From the NCBI GenBank assembly GCA_024500155.1, contig CM044874.1, positions 39,192,384 to 39,256,383 on the forward strand: a DNA stretch of 64,000 bases, given 5' to 3'. The DNA is from Chenopodium formosanum. Taxonomy: Eukaryota > Streptophyta > Magnoliopsida > Caryophyllales > Amaranthaceae. A program made the translations under genes and the position numbers. Positions within the stretch are counted from its first letter, which is position 1. Each line of letters starts with the position of its first letter. Below, one piece after another: positions 54,261-64,000 of the stretch. The notes beneath the pieces are model-generated. The model worked only from the letters and a program-made list of their open reading frames with translations, was not told the DNA's origin and did no database searches.

Positions 54261-57087
54261 GTTGGCATACTGCCGCAGAAGTTGGGGAGGCCCGCCTAAG
54301 GCTGAGGTGGATGCTGCTCCGGCTGAGTCTGGCTGATCTGGCCTTCGTTATGCTCATCCGCCGCCGACTTCTCGTCATCAGAGACTTCATATTCCTGCTC
54401 AGCAGCCTAATCTTTGAAGCGCGGCGGTGGAGCATCACCCAGTTGCTGGGCATCATACACAGCAGTGGCGTAATCATACCTCAGCTTATAGACCTCAAAG
54501 TCTATTTCTGGGTAAAGGAGGTTCCAGGTGATCTGCAGCCGGGCCAAGTTGTCCCGCTCATTCTCCTCTGTTATCCGTTTCTGCTCTTGGGCCAGCTCGT
54601 CCGACTGCTTGTTGCGCAGATTGATAAGCTCGACCCTCAGGCGGTTATTGTCTGTTCGGAGTTGGGCATTCTCTTTGTTAGTATCTTCTTATGCCTTGAG
54701 ATCTGATTTGGCATCTTTCAGCTGCTTATCAAGGTCATCAGCCCGGCTGTTAGCTTCATCGTTTGCAGCTGTCAAACTTCAGATCAGCTCCTCCTGTTTC
54801 AACTCTACTGCTTTAATCTTTAAATTACACATATAATCAGAATGTTCAGCAAAGTTGAGGTTTTCTATGGCCCTCCGTTTGGCGTCATTTACCTCTTCTT
54901 GCTTCCGCCTGAAGGGGCCTCGGAGACTGTCCACTCTCAGCATCGCCTGAGACAATAACAGCCGGTTTATGAGTTAGCCAAATTAAAGATAAAAGATATC
55001 AGTGTAGAGGGATATTTTTTACCTCAGCCAGAGAACCCATTATCCGGTCGAAGTCCACGACCTGCAAATCAGGTATGGAGTTCTTCTCAGATCGGGTGAG
55101 GGTCCTCACCATCCGTTTTGCAAAGCTTGCAAGATCCGGCTCTTCAGAGGTCAGATCTGCATCAAAAGTAGTGCTTTGTGAGATAGAAGCAGCGTAGTCG
55201 GTATTCATCCATTGCCGGCTGCTGACCGACCCTTTTGAAGGATAAACCTTGGTCTTGACTCTCATAAAATCAAGTGGCCAAGGTATTTCAGTTCGTTCCT
55301 TACCTTGGGCTTCCGGATGGGTCTCCGGCTTCTTCTCCTCCCCAGTGGTTGCCGCACCGCTTGCAACCTCAGGTGGTTCGCCACCCTTCGATGCCGTAGA
55401 GACATCCGGCGCTTTCTGCTGTGAGCGTTTTGAGATTTCACTCAGTTTTCTCAGTACAGCAGGGGATTTGCCCCCAGTCGTTGGACGACCGGATTGGGCA
55501 GATGTTTGTTTTTTGGGGGGGGGGTCCTTCCTGGCGGCTTTCACAGCCGGAGTCTTCTCCAGATCATCTCCTTGCCTTTTGAGCAGCTTGGAGAAGGATC
55601 GTGGAACCTTCTTGACAGGTTTACCCAACTGGTAAAAAAAAAAAAAATGCAAACACATAAAGTCAAGCGGTCTTACCCCGCCTTTCTTAGAATCCTTAGC
55701 CTCGACGGCTGCCTTTTTGGCAAGTGCCGCCTCTTTGCGCAGCAGCGCCGCGGACTTAGCCGGTGTTTTTGCCTGGTCTACCATCCTCAAGGCTTCGTAT
55801 GCAAGATTAAGAATCAATAGTTAGAGAAAATTATGGCAAGTTTGCAATTAAAATAAAATAACAATCATTCCGGATGAGAAATATTCTACCCCTTGGAAAC
55901 ATGGTACTTAGCCCGCAGGCGGACAAGAAGCACTCGTCCTTGAAGAAGTCCGGATGGGGAATCCAGTTTTTGGGTACAATAATATGAGTCCCATCCCCCA
56001 TGGGCTCAGTTGTTGTTTCAAAGAATCCCGGCTCCATTATTTCCTCCCGGGCCTTAGAAGATAGTGCCGGGAGAGGGCATTTGCGTCCAAGGAGAGCCGG
56101 TTCAGTATTGTACCGGCGCAGTGTCCGGTTGTGTCTTAGGGTGGGGGAGGAAATCAAATAAAACTTGTCCTTCCACCCGGACCATTTGGACACTTTGTCC
56201 AAAGTCATTAAGTATTGGGGCAAGGTAGTCAGAGTATACCATGCCCCATGGCCGCTTGGAGCCTTGCTCAAATAGTGCATGTGAGCGAAGGCAAAGAAAC
56301 TGGGGTTCAAGTTCTGAAACTCGCAGGCGGCGATGTAACTTAAGATATTCACCCACGAGTTAGGGGTGAGCTACCAAACCCCCAGATCGTACCCCTTGAG
56401 GATTTTCCTAATCTCGGGGTGGAGGGGGAACCGGAGGCCGGCTTCGATAACCGCCTCGTAGCAGATGAAGTAATCATCTGCATGATCAATGTCGTCACTC
56501 CAGGCCATTACAGCATCAGCCGGAGGGACAATAATCTCCCAACCCCTTTCAAAGGGATGTTTCTCTTTAAAGGCCCTGAACCCGCTATTAAGTAGGGCGA
56601 TATTACTCGGCAGCATCCGGGTCTTTTTGGGGTTGGGATTGTCAGCAACCTTGGGCGGTTGCTGATAGTCAGCCGCAAAATCATCCTGGTCGGAGCCGGA
56701 AGATTCGGCTCTTGATCCTTGGCCGGCCTCAGCACCGTCGGCTTCGTTAGAGGAGGCGGCTCCCTCGCCGTCTACCTCTCTTATCCCAGAGCTCCCGGAG
56801 GTAGAGGGAGCCTCTTCGTCAGATCCGCTCTCCTCCCAATCCCTCTGTTCCCCTTCCGGGAAAACCTCATCGGCTGGCACTCTCATAGTGCGCCGGCTCT
56901 TAGATCGCCTGGTCGTCTGTTTCGTTCTGGCCATTGTGTCCTGCACAGACATAGAGAGGGAGGAATTCGGAGATGAGCATATTGGTTCCGACAGTCCAGA
57001 AGAGGCACCCCCTGTTCTAGACTCAGCCGTTCCTGGGGATCGGTTGAGTGTCTTAGGCAGTGCCGAGTGAGTGAATTTGGAACTCAT
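54261..57087 (-). pseudogene. Element A antisense gene, cut by element B
   Basis: The counterpart of the gene in B. N-terminal exon 57087-56371 begins MSSKFTHSALPKTLNRSPGT and includes MARTKQTTRRSKSRR at 56934-56890, then a Ser/Glu-rich stretch and the domain GLRFPLHPEIRKIL. A TAG at 56371-56373 replaces the Gln seen in B. The domain continues in frame to 55831 (PNSWVNILSYIAACEF, WYTLTTLPQYL). A donor follows FPRG (about 55895). Lysine/alanine-rich exons lie at 55817-54999, and a coiled-coil exon at about 54950-54261 starts AMLRVDSLRG, homologous to AMLRVQGLKQ in B. It has stops (for example near 54690 and 54778) and ends at the B insertion. Confidence 0.75.
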
Positions 57088-57367
57088 TTATATTCTTTAA
57101 AAAAGCCGGGTATACAGGCAGAAAAAATGGTATACAAATTGAAAGGGAGGAAAGCTAAAATGGTACAGGCGGTTACCTCGCTTTTACTCTGGAAAAATCT
57201 GAAAACCGCTACAGCCGGTGAACCGGGTGATGAACTGCTAGCACTTGGAAGCTTGAAACTTGCTGTGATTCAGACGTGAGCAGAGAAATCTCTCTCTTGA
57301 ATCTCTCTTTTTCTCTCTCTAAAAAGTCAATGTGAACGTAAGGTGTGAAAAGGAGGGGGGTAACTTT

Positions 57368-57377
57368 CTATTTATAG
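57368..57377 (-). promoter_or_regulatory. TATA box of the element A antisense gene
   Basis: Minus strand CTATAAATAG, 434 bp upstream of the internal ATG at 56934. Upstream (57453-57487) are GACACGTGTCAC, CCACGTGA and GCACGTGC, giving G-box/ACGT motifs. The distance to the 3' LTR is only about 130 bp. Confidence 0.65.
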
Positions 57378-57494
57378 AAAGTGAAAGTGGGGGGAAAACT
57401 TTTGATTTGAAATTCAAAATTTTTACCCGTTACTGTTCACCTATGAAAGGTGGACACGTGTCACAGGCCCCACGTGATATGCACGTGCGACATG

Positions 57495-57505
57495 TGAGGG
57501 GCAAA
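57495..57505 (+). other. Polypurine tract of element A
   Basis: TGAGGGGCAAA immediately before the 3' LTR. Element B has the same word before its 3' LTR (53592-53601), supporting its role as the plus-strand primer. Confidence 0.75.
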
Positions 57506-57724
57506 TGTTTAGGGTATTTATACCCTAGACACGTGGACCAATGAGAGGACGCCACGTGTCGAGGTCAGGATGGCCCATGTGGCTCAACATCCTCTTGACA
57601 CTTGGCGCCCACAAATATGCCTCTGAAATGGCAGACCACTAAAATCTAGGTCAAGTGACCTAGGTAGGGGCACATTCTCCAACGACCTTATAAATAGGGA
57701 GATATTTCCCCATTTTGGGGACAC
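57506..57724 (+). repeat. 3' LTR of element A, interrupted
   Basis: Matches 34934 onward through the TATA region and GGGGACAC, then is cut by element C. About 45-50 bp including the conserved hairpin block present in the 5' LTR are missing here (after 57631). The remainder of the LTR should lie beyond the window, after element C. Confidence 0.9.
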
Positions 57725-57989
57725 TGATAACTTGTATTTTGGTATGGTTTTAGGGTGTCTTTGAACCTTGTTTACTTGATAAAATCAGTGTTTTGGTTCA
57801 CTTTTGCTCTATTACTATGCAATTTTTGTGTACCCTGTGCTTCACGGGTTGTTGGTGTTTTTGTTGAGTTGCTAGGCCTAAAGACGACCAAGTGAAGCCA
57901 ATGGATGATGAATCAAGTTGGAAAGCAAGAAGATGATGAAAAGAAGCCAAATCAAAGTAGCCAAGTGAAGAAGAAGAAGAAACTGCAGT

Positions 57990-58420
57990 GGAGCGGCCTC
58001 TCCAAAAAGTGGCGCGGCCTCTCCTTAGGCGCGGCCTCTCCAGGTCAGTGGAGAGGCCTCTCCACCCTTTTGCTGCAGCTACTGCCAAAGTTGGCAGTTT
58101 CAAGGATTTTGTGAGGAGAGGCCTCTCCAACTTTGTGTCGCGGCCTCTCCATCTGGAGCGGCCTCTCCACCTATTTGGAGAGGCCTCTCCACCTCGTTGC
58201 CAAACTTCCTGCCTCACTTGGCAGTTTTGAAAGAAGAAGTGAGGAGAGGCCTCTCCAACATTATGCCGCGGCCTCTCCACCTTTCTGGAGAGCCCTCTCC
58301 GCCCTGCTACGAAGCTTTCTGCCATTTTGTCTCCAGTTTGGAGCGGCCTCTCCAAGACTTGGAGCGGCCTCTCCACTCACATGGAGCGGCCTCTCCTGGC
58401 CTTGGAGAGGCCGCGCCCGA
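57990..58420. repeat. GGCCTCTCC palindrome cluster in U3 of element C
   Basis: The 9-mer GGCCTCTCC occurs 13 times in about 430 bp, all in the same direction, plus two variants (GAGAGCCCTCTCC, GAGAGGCCGCGCC). It is preceded by GGAGA (five times; perfect palindrome GGAGAGGCCTCTCC), GGAGC or a GC-rich variant. Larger units of about 150 bp repeat imperfectly (GTTGGCAGTTT..GTGAGGAGAGGCC). The cluster ends about 50 bp upstream of the TATA box. Confidence 0.9.
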
Positions 58421-58468
58421 CGGGTTCCGCGAACTTTCTATTGCGGAGTTTACTATGAAATTGGGGGT

Positions 58469-58477
58469 TATAAATAG
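58469..58477 (+). promoter_or_regulatory. TATA box of the element C LTR
   Basis: TATAAATAG following the palindrome cluster. The most likely core promoter for element C transcription. Confidence 0.7.
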
Positions 58478-59580
58478 CTTTAAGGGGCTCATTTGTGGGG
58501 ATCTTCTGCTCTTTGAACTCCATGAGACTTATTATCTTAATTATTTCATAGTTTTCCTCTCCCTTAGTTTAGTTTCTCAAAAACTCAATCATTTGTAAGA
58601 ATTATTGGAAGTTTGTTCCATCAATTTCAACAATTTTCCCAACTTTGAAGTTTATTAAGTAATCTCTTTCCTCTATCTCTTGCTCTTAATTTTCAATTTT
58701 AATTGTTTTGAGTTGATAATTTCTCCCTTAATCTTGTTTATTTATTCTTGCATGTGTAATCCATCCTTGTTTCATCTCTTTCCTAGCTTATTTGAATTCA
58801 TGAAAACCCTAGATTTAATTGTTAGAGTAATTTCCACCATGTTTAGTGAGTAGTCTCTTAGTTAGGGGTTGGGTGAAGACCCAACCAAGCTATGGCTAAT
58901 TGACTTGGAATTATTCATGTGCTACCTTGAATTGATAGTTGTTTGTGCTTGAATTGATAATTGCATGTGTATTTTGTTGGCCACAATATGCCCATGTGTT
59001 CATCCCTCTTCTCACATCGAAAGATGGGGTTTTGGAGTGAGTCTTTTCTTGTGTAATTAGATTATGCTACTTTCATGATTTTGGATGTTTGGTTTCATTG
59101 ACTAGGTTGCTTTAGTATGGTAATTAGGTGAGAAATCCCAATTATTTGAGCTTCATGCTAGTTCGGAGCGATCGAGAGACAAACTCGAGCTAGAAACCCA
59201 CTTCCTATCCTTGAGACTTAATCCTTATCGTGTTAGTGCTTAATCTAGGGAGTACTTATGTTGTGACTTTGAAAGAAGGCAATGTTAAGTTCCTTTTCTA
59301 TCTTCTATGTGTGCTCATGATTCATCCTTGTTATTGATTCCTTGGCTTTGGTTGGTGTTGAATCCCGTTTCCCCTAGCGTTCTTTTATATAGTAGCTAAC
59401 CATTCAAAACCCAATTTGTGACCGAATTAGCTTACAACCGTTTCATACTCTTAGTGTTCTTCACCCATTCCCTGTGGACACGATCCTCTACTTACCCTAG
59501 ACTTGTCTTAGGTTAGTTTAGGTAGAATTATTGTTTGGTTTAGGGTAATTGTCCAACGACCGAGATATCCCTTACCAAAA

Positions 59581-59598
59581 TGGCGCCGTTGCCGGGGA
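59581..59598 (+). other. Primer binding site of element C
   Basis: TGGCGCCGTTGCCGGGGA, the standard Athila primer site, three bases after the LTR. Confidence 0.9.
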
Positions 59599-59715
59599 AT
59601 GGCGTTAAGCATTGAGTTACTTATGAGATATGTGAGACTAGTTCATTTGTATAGCTTCATTTTTCTTTATTTTCTTTGACTAACCTACTAATCTCCCATC
59701 TAGTCTTCTTTGTTT

Positions 59716-60675
59716 ATGCCCAAACGCAGCAATAAGACACTTCCTCTTGTGCCGTTGAATCTCGAGCTTGAAAAAGTGGTAAGGGCAAATCGAAGAGAAA
59801 AGAGGGCGATAGCTAGTGGTGCTACATCAAGTGAGCTACGAGTGGTAGTGGAGTCCGATCACTCTAGTTCTAGTGAGTCTAGTGGAAACACCATTCCATT
59901 AGAATCACCAAGGACAAATTCTCCAACTTCTCCACCTATCCGCCAATTCGACATGGCCCAACCGAATAAAACTTTGAGAGAGTTTGGTGTCCCTCCACCA
60001 TACCAAGAAGCGAGTGGGATTGTTACTCCCACCACCGAGGCAAACAGTTTTGAGATAAGGCCTACCCTTATCACCTTGATCGAGGGCCATCAATTTTCCG
60101 GGGCCAAGCATGAGGATCCCATTGCACATCTTAAGAAATTTACGCGGTATTGCAGCACCGTGAAGGCTAATGGGGTAACTCCGGAGTACATCCTTCTAAG
60201 TATGTTTAAATCTTCTCTCACGGGGAGTGCAAGTGATTGGCTTGATAGGTTGACTCCGAACTCATTAACAACTTGGAATGAGGTAACTTTGGCATTTCTT
60301 GGGAGGTTCATACCTCTTGGAAGAACGGCGGAGTTGAGATCCAAAATATCAAATTTCCAACAAGAACCCGATGAGTCTCTCTATGATGCTTGGGAGAGAT
60401 ACAAGAGCTACCAAAAACAATGCCCACATAATGGCATGGAAGATTGGCTCTTATTACATGGGTTCTATAGGGGTCTCTTGAGGGCGGATCGCATACTATT
60501 GGATGGAGCATCGGGTGGTCCTCTCATGAACAAGCCACCATTGGAAGCACTAAAAATCATCGAAGAGGTGGTGCAAAATTACACTGATTGGAGTCATGAT
60601 GAAAGGAACTCCACAAAAAAGGAGGAAGGTATGAGGTTAGTGATATTAATATTCTTAGCTCAAAATTAGATGCCT
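59716..60675 (+). pseudogene. Element C gag, frameshifted
   Basis: Starts MPKRSNKTLPLVPLN. The N-terminal region is basic and serine-rich, then comes the Athila capsid (IEGHQFSGAKHEDPIAHLKK, SASDWLDRL, FLGRFIPLGRT, WERYKSYQKQCPHNG) up to VVQNYTDWSHDE. A frameshift at about 60640-60670 separates it from the next segment, which carries the zinc knuckle. Confidence 0.9.
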
Positions 60676-62462
60676 TGTCCTCTAAATTTGATCAAATGCA
60701 ATCTTCTCCCCCTCCCATTTCCCCTCTCCAAAACTCACATGCATCTAACTCTTCAAATGATAATGTGTTTATGCAATTGGTGTCTTGTGAAGTATGTGGT
60801 GGTGAAGACCATATGTCTTCGGAGTGTCCCTTGTTGAATGAGCAATGTTCCCCTTCTATGGAACAAGTTAATAATGTGAATGCTAATCCTAGGTTTGACC
60901 CCTACTCCAACACCTATAATGAGGGATGGAAACATCACCCCAATTTTGGTTGGAGAAGTGGCCAAAACCAAGGGCAAGCTAGAGGTCAAGGTCAAGCTAG
61001 TAGTGGTGGTAACTATGTGTCTAACAATCAACGGAATTATAGAAATGACAATAGGTACCAACAAAAAGGTCAATACTCTTCCACTCACAACCCACCCGGT
61101 TTCAATGGAGGTGTAAGACCAAATCTAGCTCCTATTCCTAAACCACCACTTCAAATTCAAGCCCCTCCTCCTCCTAAGTCTAATTTAGAAAGCATGATGG
61201 AACAATTCATCAACACCCAAACTAAAAAGACAAATGACTTAGAGGAAAGCCTAAAGCAAATGCAAACCCATAATAAAATGTTAGAAAATCAAATGGCCCA
61301 AATAGCTAGTGTCATTAAAGGCAAGTCTAGTACCTCATTGCCTAGTCAAGGTCTAGATCCTAGAGAGCAAGCCAATGCCATTGTGACTAGAAGTGGGAAA
61401 AGCTTGGGGGAAGTACAAGGGAAAGGAATGCAACATGACTTAGAAGGTGAGAAGTCAAAAGAAAGAGTGATTGAAATGAGTGATTCCCATGGAGAGTTGA
61501 GAGTAGAAGAAGAAGATGAGAAAAACAAAAAGAAAGAAGTTGAAAAAGAAAAAAAAGAGAGTGAAATCCCACTACATGTGGCAAAGCTTCCTTTTTCGGG
61601 AAGGTTTGCCGGGTTTAGACTTGATGAACAATTTGCTAAGTTTTTGGAAGTCTTGAGGAAGCTTTATGTTAACATTCCATTCACCGATGCTATAAAACAA
61701 ATGCCAACTTATGCTAAATTTCTTAAGGACATTTTGAGCACTAAAAGAGAAGTTGACTTTGTGGAAACGATTAATATGCCGGAAAATTGTAGTGCAATTA
61801 TTCAAAATAAGTTGCCCACTAAGCTTAAAGATCCCGGTAGTTTTTCTATTCCATGTGCTATTGGTGAAATGGTAATTGATCGTGCTTTATGTGATCTTGG
61901 TGCTAGCATAAGCTTGATACCCCTTTCTATGTGCAAAAGACTTGGCCTAGGAGAGTTAAAGCCCACCAACATTTCCCTTCAATTAGCCGATCGTTTAGTT
62001 AAGATGCCTTTGGGAAAATTAGAGGATGTCCCCCTTAGGGTGGGCAAACTTTACATTCCGGTGGATTTTATTGTGCTTGATATGGATGAGGACTTGAATG
62101 TCCCCATAATTCTAAGTAGGCCTTTCTTAGCCACGGCGGGGGCTATTATTGATGTGAAACATGGTAAATTGTCTTTGCTTGTTGGAGAAGAGAAAGTGGA
62201 ATTCAAATTGAACCAAGTTATGAAATGTCCTTCCAACATGGATGATTGTATGAGTATTGATATTGTTGAGAATGTTATTAATGAATCCATACAATTGCAT
62301 TTGCATAACACTAATGATTCTCTTGAGTATGAACTTGAAAGCAAAGATAGGTCTTGCAATAAAGACATGGAGATGCAACCAATTGAGGAGATTCTTGACT
62401 CCACCCCCATGGACAAGGAAGAAGCAAACCTAGTAATTGGAAAAGAAGAAGTGAAGAAATAA
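60675..62462 (+). pseudogene. Element C gag C-terminus and protease
   Basis: Begins in the linker and shows a CxxCxxxxHxxxxC knuckle (CEVCGGEDHMSSEC, about 60795), Asn/Gln/Pro-rich stretches, a lysine/glutamate-rich region, and the Athila-type protease with LCDLGASISLIPLSM near 61890 and FIVLDMDEDLNVPIILSRPF near 62070. It ends with TAA at 62460-62462 before RT. The same stop position occurs upstream of an otherwise open RT, so it might be a lesion or a read-through point. Confidence 0.85.
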
Positions 62463-64000
62463 CTCATGAACGACAATGGTAAGGAATGCCCAAGTGTAGA
62501 GTTAAAACCTCTACCATCCAACTTGAGGTATGAGTTTCTTGGCCCATCTTCTACTTTTCCGGTTATTGTTAATGCTTCGTTGGATGAGGTTCAAACCTCA
62601 AAATTATTGAATGTATTAAGGATGCATCGCAAAGCTTTGGGATATAAAATGGATGATTTGAAAGGTATAAGCCCAACGCTTTGCATGCATCGAATTTCAT
62701 TGGAGGATGATGCTAAACCATCAATTGAAAGACAAAGAAAGCTTAATCCTCCAATGCTTGAAGTGGTCAAGAAGAAATTTCTTAAACTACTGGCCGCCGG
62801 TATCATTTATCCTATTTCTAATAGTAGGTGGGTGGCACCGGTGCAAGTAGTCCCTAAAAAGGGGGGGATGACGGTTATTAAAAATGAAAAAAGTGAACTC
62901 ATCCCCACTAGAACTATTACCAGTTGGAGGATGTGTATAGACTATCGTAGGCTAAACACATCCACCAAGAAAGACCACTTCCCATTGCCTTTTATTGATC
63001 AAATGTTGGAAAGGTTAGCGGCTCACAAGTATTTTTGTTATCTTGATGGTTATTCCGATTTCTTTCAAATCCCAATTCACCCGGATGACCAAGAGAAAAC
63101 AACATTCACTTGTCCATATGGCACCTATGCTTACCGTAGGATGCCATTTGGCTTATGCAATGCCCCCGCTACCTTCCAAAGATGTATGATGGCAATTTTT
63201 GCGGATATGATTGAGAAAGAAATGGAAGTTTTTATGGATGACTTCTCGGTTGGGGGAAGTTCTTTTGATGATTGTTTAATTAATCTCACGCGATGTTTGA
63301 AAAAGTGTGAAGAGGTCAACCTTGTCCTCAATTGGGAGAAATGTCATTTTATGGTTCAAGAAGGCATTGTTCTTGGCCATAAGATCTCTCATGAGGGGAT
63401 TGAGGTTGATAGGGCTAAGGTGGATGTAATAGAGAAGCTCCCACCCCCTACTAATGTGAAAGGGGTGAGATCTTTCTTGGGACATGCCGGTTTCTATTGG
63501 CGTTTCATCAAGGACTTCTCTAAAATAGCCAAACCTCTTACTACACTTCTTCAAAAGGAGTGTGATTTTGTATTTGATGATGCTTGTCTAGATGCATTTT
63601 GTAGGTTGAAGAATGCATTGATCTCGGCACCAATAGTGCAAGCTCCGGATTGGAGCCTCCCCTTTGAATTAATGTGTGATGCAAGTGACACGGCGGTTGG
63701 TGCCGTGTTGGGGCAAAAGAAAGAAAATAGGGTGCACGTGATCCACTATGCAAGCAAAACATTGAATGATGCACAAAAGAACTACACCACGACCGAAAAG
63801 GAGCTTGTTGCGGTAATCTATGCTTTTGACAAGTTCCGTTCTTACCTTTTGGGTTCAAAGACCATTGTCTACACCGACCATTTGGCAATAAAATATCTCA
63901 TGTCCAAGAAGCATTCAAAGCCTAGGTTGATGAGATGGGTGCTTGCTTTGCAAGATTTTGATATAGAAGTGAAAGACAAAAAGGGGACGGAAAATTCGGT
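62463..64000 (+). CDS. Element C reverse transcriptase and RNase H, incomplete
   Basis: Open in the same frame from the TAA at 62460 to the window end. RT: LLAAGIIYPISNSRWVAPVQ, WRMCIDYRRLNTSTKKDHFP, YLDGYSDFFQIPIHPDD, RMPFGLCNAPATFQRCM and catalytic FMDDFSV near 63232. RNase H: LMCDASDTAVGAVLGQ near 63672, YTTTEKELVAVIYAF, YTDHLAIKYL. Integrase lies beyond the window. No lesion is visible in this part. Confidence 0.9.

Larger units (their letters stand above)
34934..57724 (+). mobile_element. Element A: Tat-lineage gypsy retrotransposon, host of two insertions
   Basis: The 5' LTR is 34934-35427, followed by PBS, sense gag-pol (35461-41288), a hairpin spacer, an antisense gene (on the minus strand, up to 57087), a polypurine tract and a 3' LTR beginning at 57506. 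Element B (42455-54260) is inserted near the end of the antisense gene, and element C cuts the 3' LTR at 57724. Without B, the visible part of A is about 11 kb. Two RNase H domains and an antisense reading frame before the 3' LTR mark the Tat group (Retand/Grande/Ogre relatives). Stops and frameshifts show it is not functional. Confidence 0.92.
57725..59577 (+). repeat. 5' LTR of element C
   Basis: About 1.85 kb, TGATAACTTG to CCCTTACCA, typical in length for Athila. It includes the GGCCTCTCC motif cluster (57990-58420) and a TATA box TATAAATAG at 58469-58477. The right border is inferred from the PBS, since the partner LTR is outside the window. Confidence 0.8.
57725..64000 (+). mobile_element. 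Element C: Athila-lineage gypsy retrotransposon, 5' part
   Basis: Starts TGATAACTTG inside A's 3' LTR and continues past the window. It has a long LTR (57725-59577), PBS, gag, protease and RT-RNase H of the Athila type. The likely target repeat is GACAC (57720-57724), which should reappear after the right LTR. Gag is frameshifted and a stop precedes RT, so this copy is probably inactive. Confidence 0.92.

Noticed and set aside
56890..56934. A captured histone H3 gene
   Set aside because: Only the N-terminal tail resembles H3. There is no KSTGGKAPRK continuation and no histone fold downstream.
57798..58376. Long open frames on both strands in the LTR of element C (ERPL/RGLS repeats)
   Set aside because: The frames stay open because the GGCCTCTCC repeat has no stop in any phase. 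No protein family is recognisable.

Overview
This window is nuclear DNA of a flowering plant, most likely a eudicot. The evidence is two intron-containing plant genes with GT-AG junctions, AT-rich introns, and a heavy load of plant-type transposable elements (Ty3/gypsy chromovirus, Tat and Athila lineages, L1-type LINEs, hAT, MULE, Helitron, MITEs). The species cannot be named from the sequence alone.

Only two host genes are supported. The first, on the + strand, is the 3' part of an SR140/RRC1-type U2 snRNP-associated splicing factor. Its exons are at 7863-8087, 8190-8980, 9767-9933 and 18492-18778, with a doubtful upstream exon at 1-31. It carries the CID, the cwf21 motif and an RS-rich tail. 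Its introns are swollen by insertions: a degraded chromodomain gypsy element (597-6213, TSD ACCCC), a PIF/Harbinger-like MITE (12536-13103), and a MULE-like element (13256-17424, 11-bp TSD) that itself holds a broken hAT transposase gene. The second, on the - strand and convergent with the first, is a complete two-exon gene for mitochondrial ribosomal protein mS33 (29727-29507 joined to 21847-21757, 103 aa). Its long intron contains a very young gypsy element (24873-29069, TSD CTTTC, LTRs differing at one base in 717) from which most of RT, RNase H and integrase have been deleted in frame.

Between the genes lie a LINE RNase H remnant (about 19370-19833), a 344-bp non-autonomous Helitron (20632-20975) and a 67-bp tandem duplication across its 3' end. 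Just upstream of mS33 is a second, longer LINE (about 29985-34150), followed by a small MITE and a solo-LTR-like fragment.

From 34934 to the end the window is a nest of LTR retrotransposons. Element A (Tat lineage) starts at 34934. Element B, of the same lineage (42455-54260, TSD GTTGG), sits inside A near the 3' end of A's antisense gene. Element C (Athila lineage) starts at 57725 inside A's 3' LTR and runs off the window. A and B each have sense gag-pol with two RNase H domains, a hairpin-rich spacer, and a multi-exon gene on the opposite strand between pol and the 3' LTR with its own TATA box. All pol genes carry stops or frameshifts.

The most interesting observations are: the antisense proteins of A and B both contain an internal start in strong context that would give an N-terminus closely matching the histone H3 tail (MARTKQT / MARTKRT); a long stem-loop with covarying arms is conserved in the pol-antisense spacer of both elements; and the U3 of element C carries a cluster of 13 GGCCTCTCC motifs, many inside a 14-bp palindrome, immediately upstream of its TATA box.
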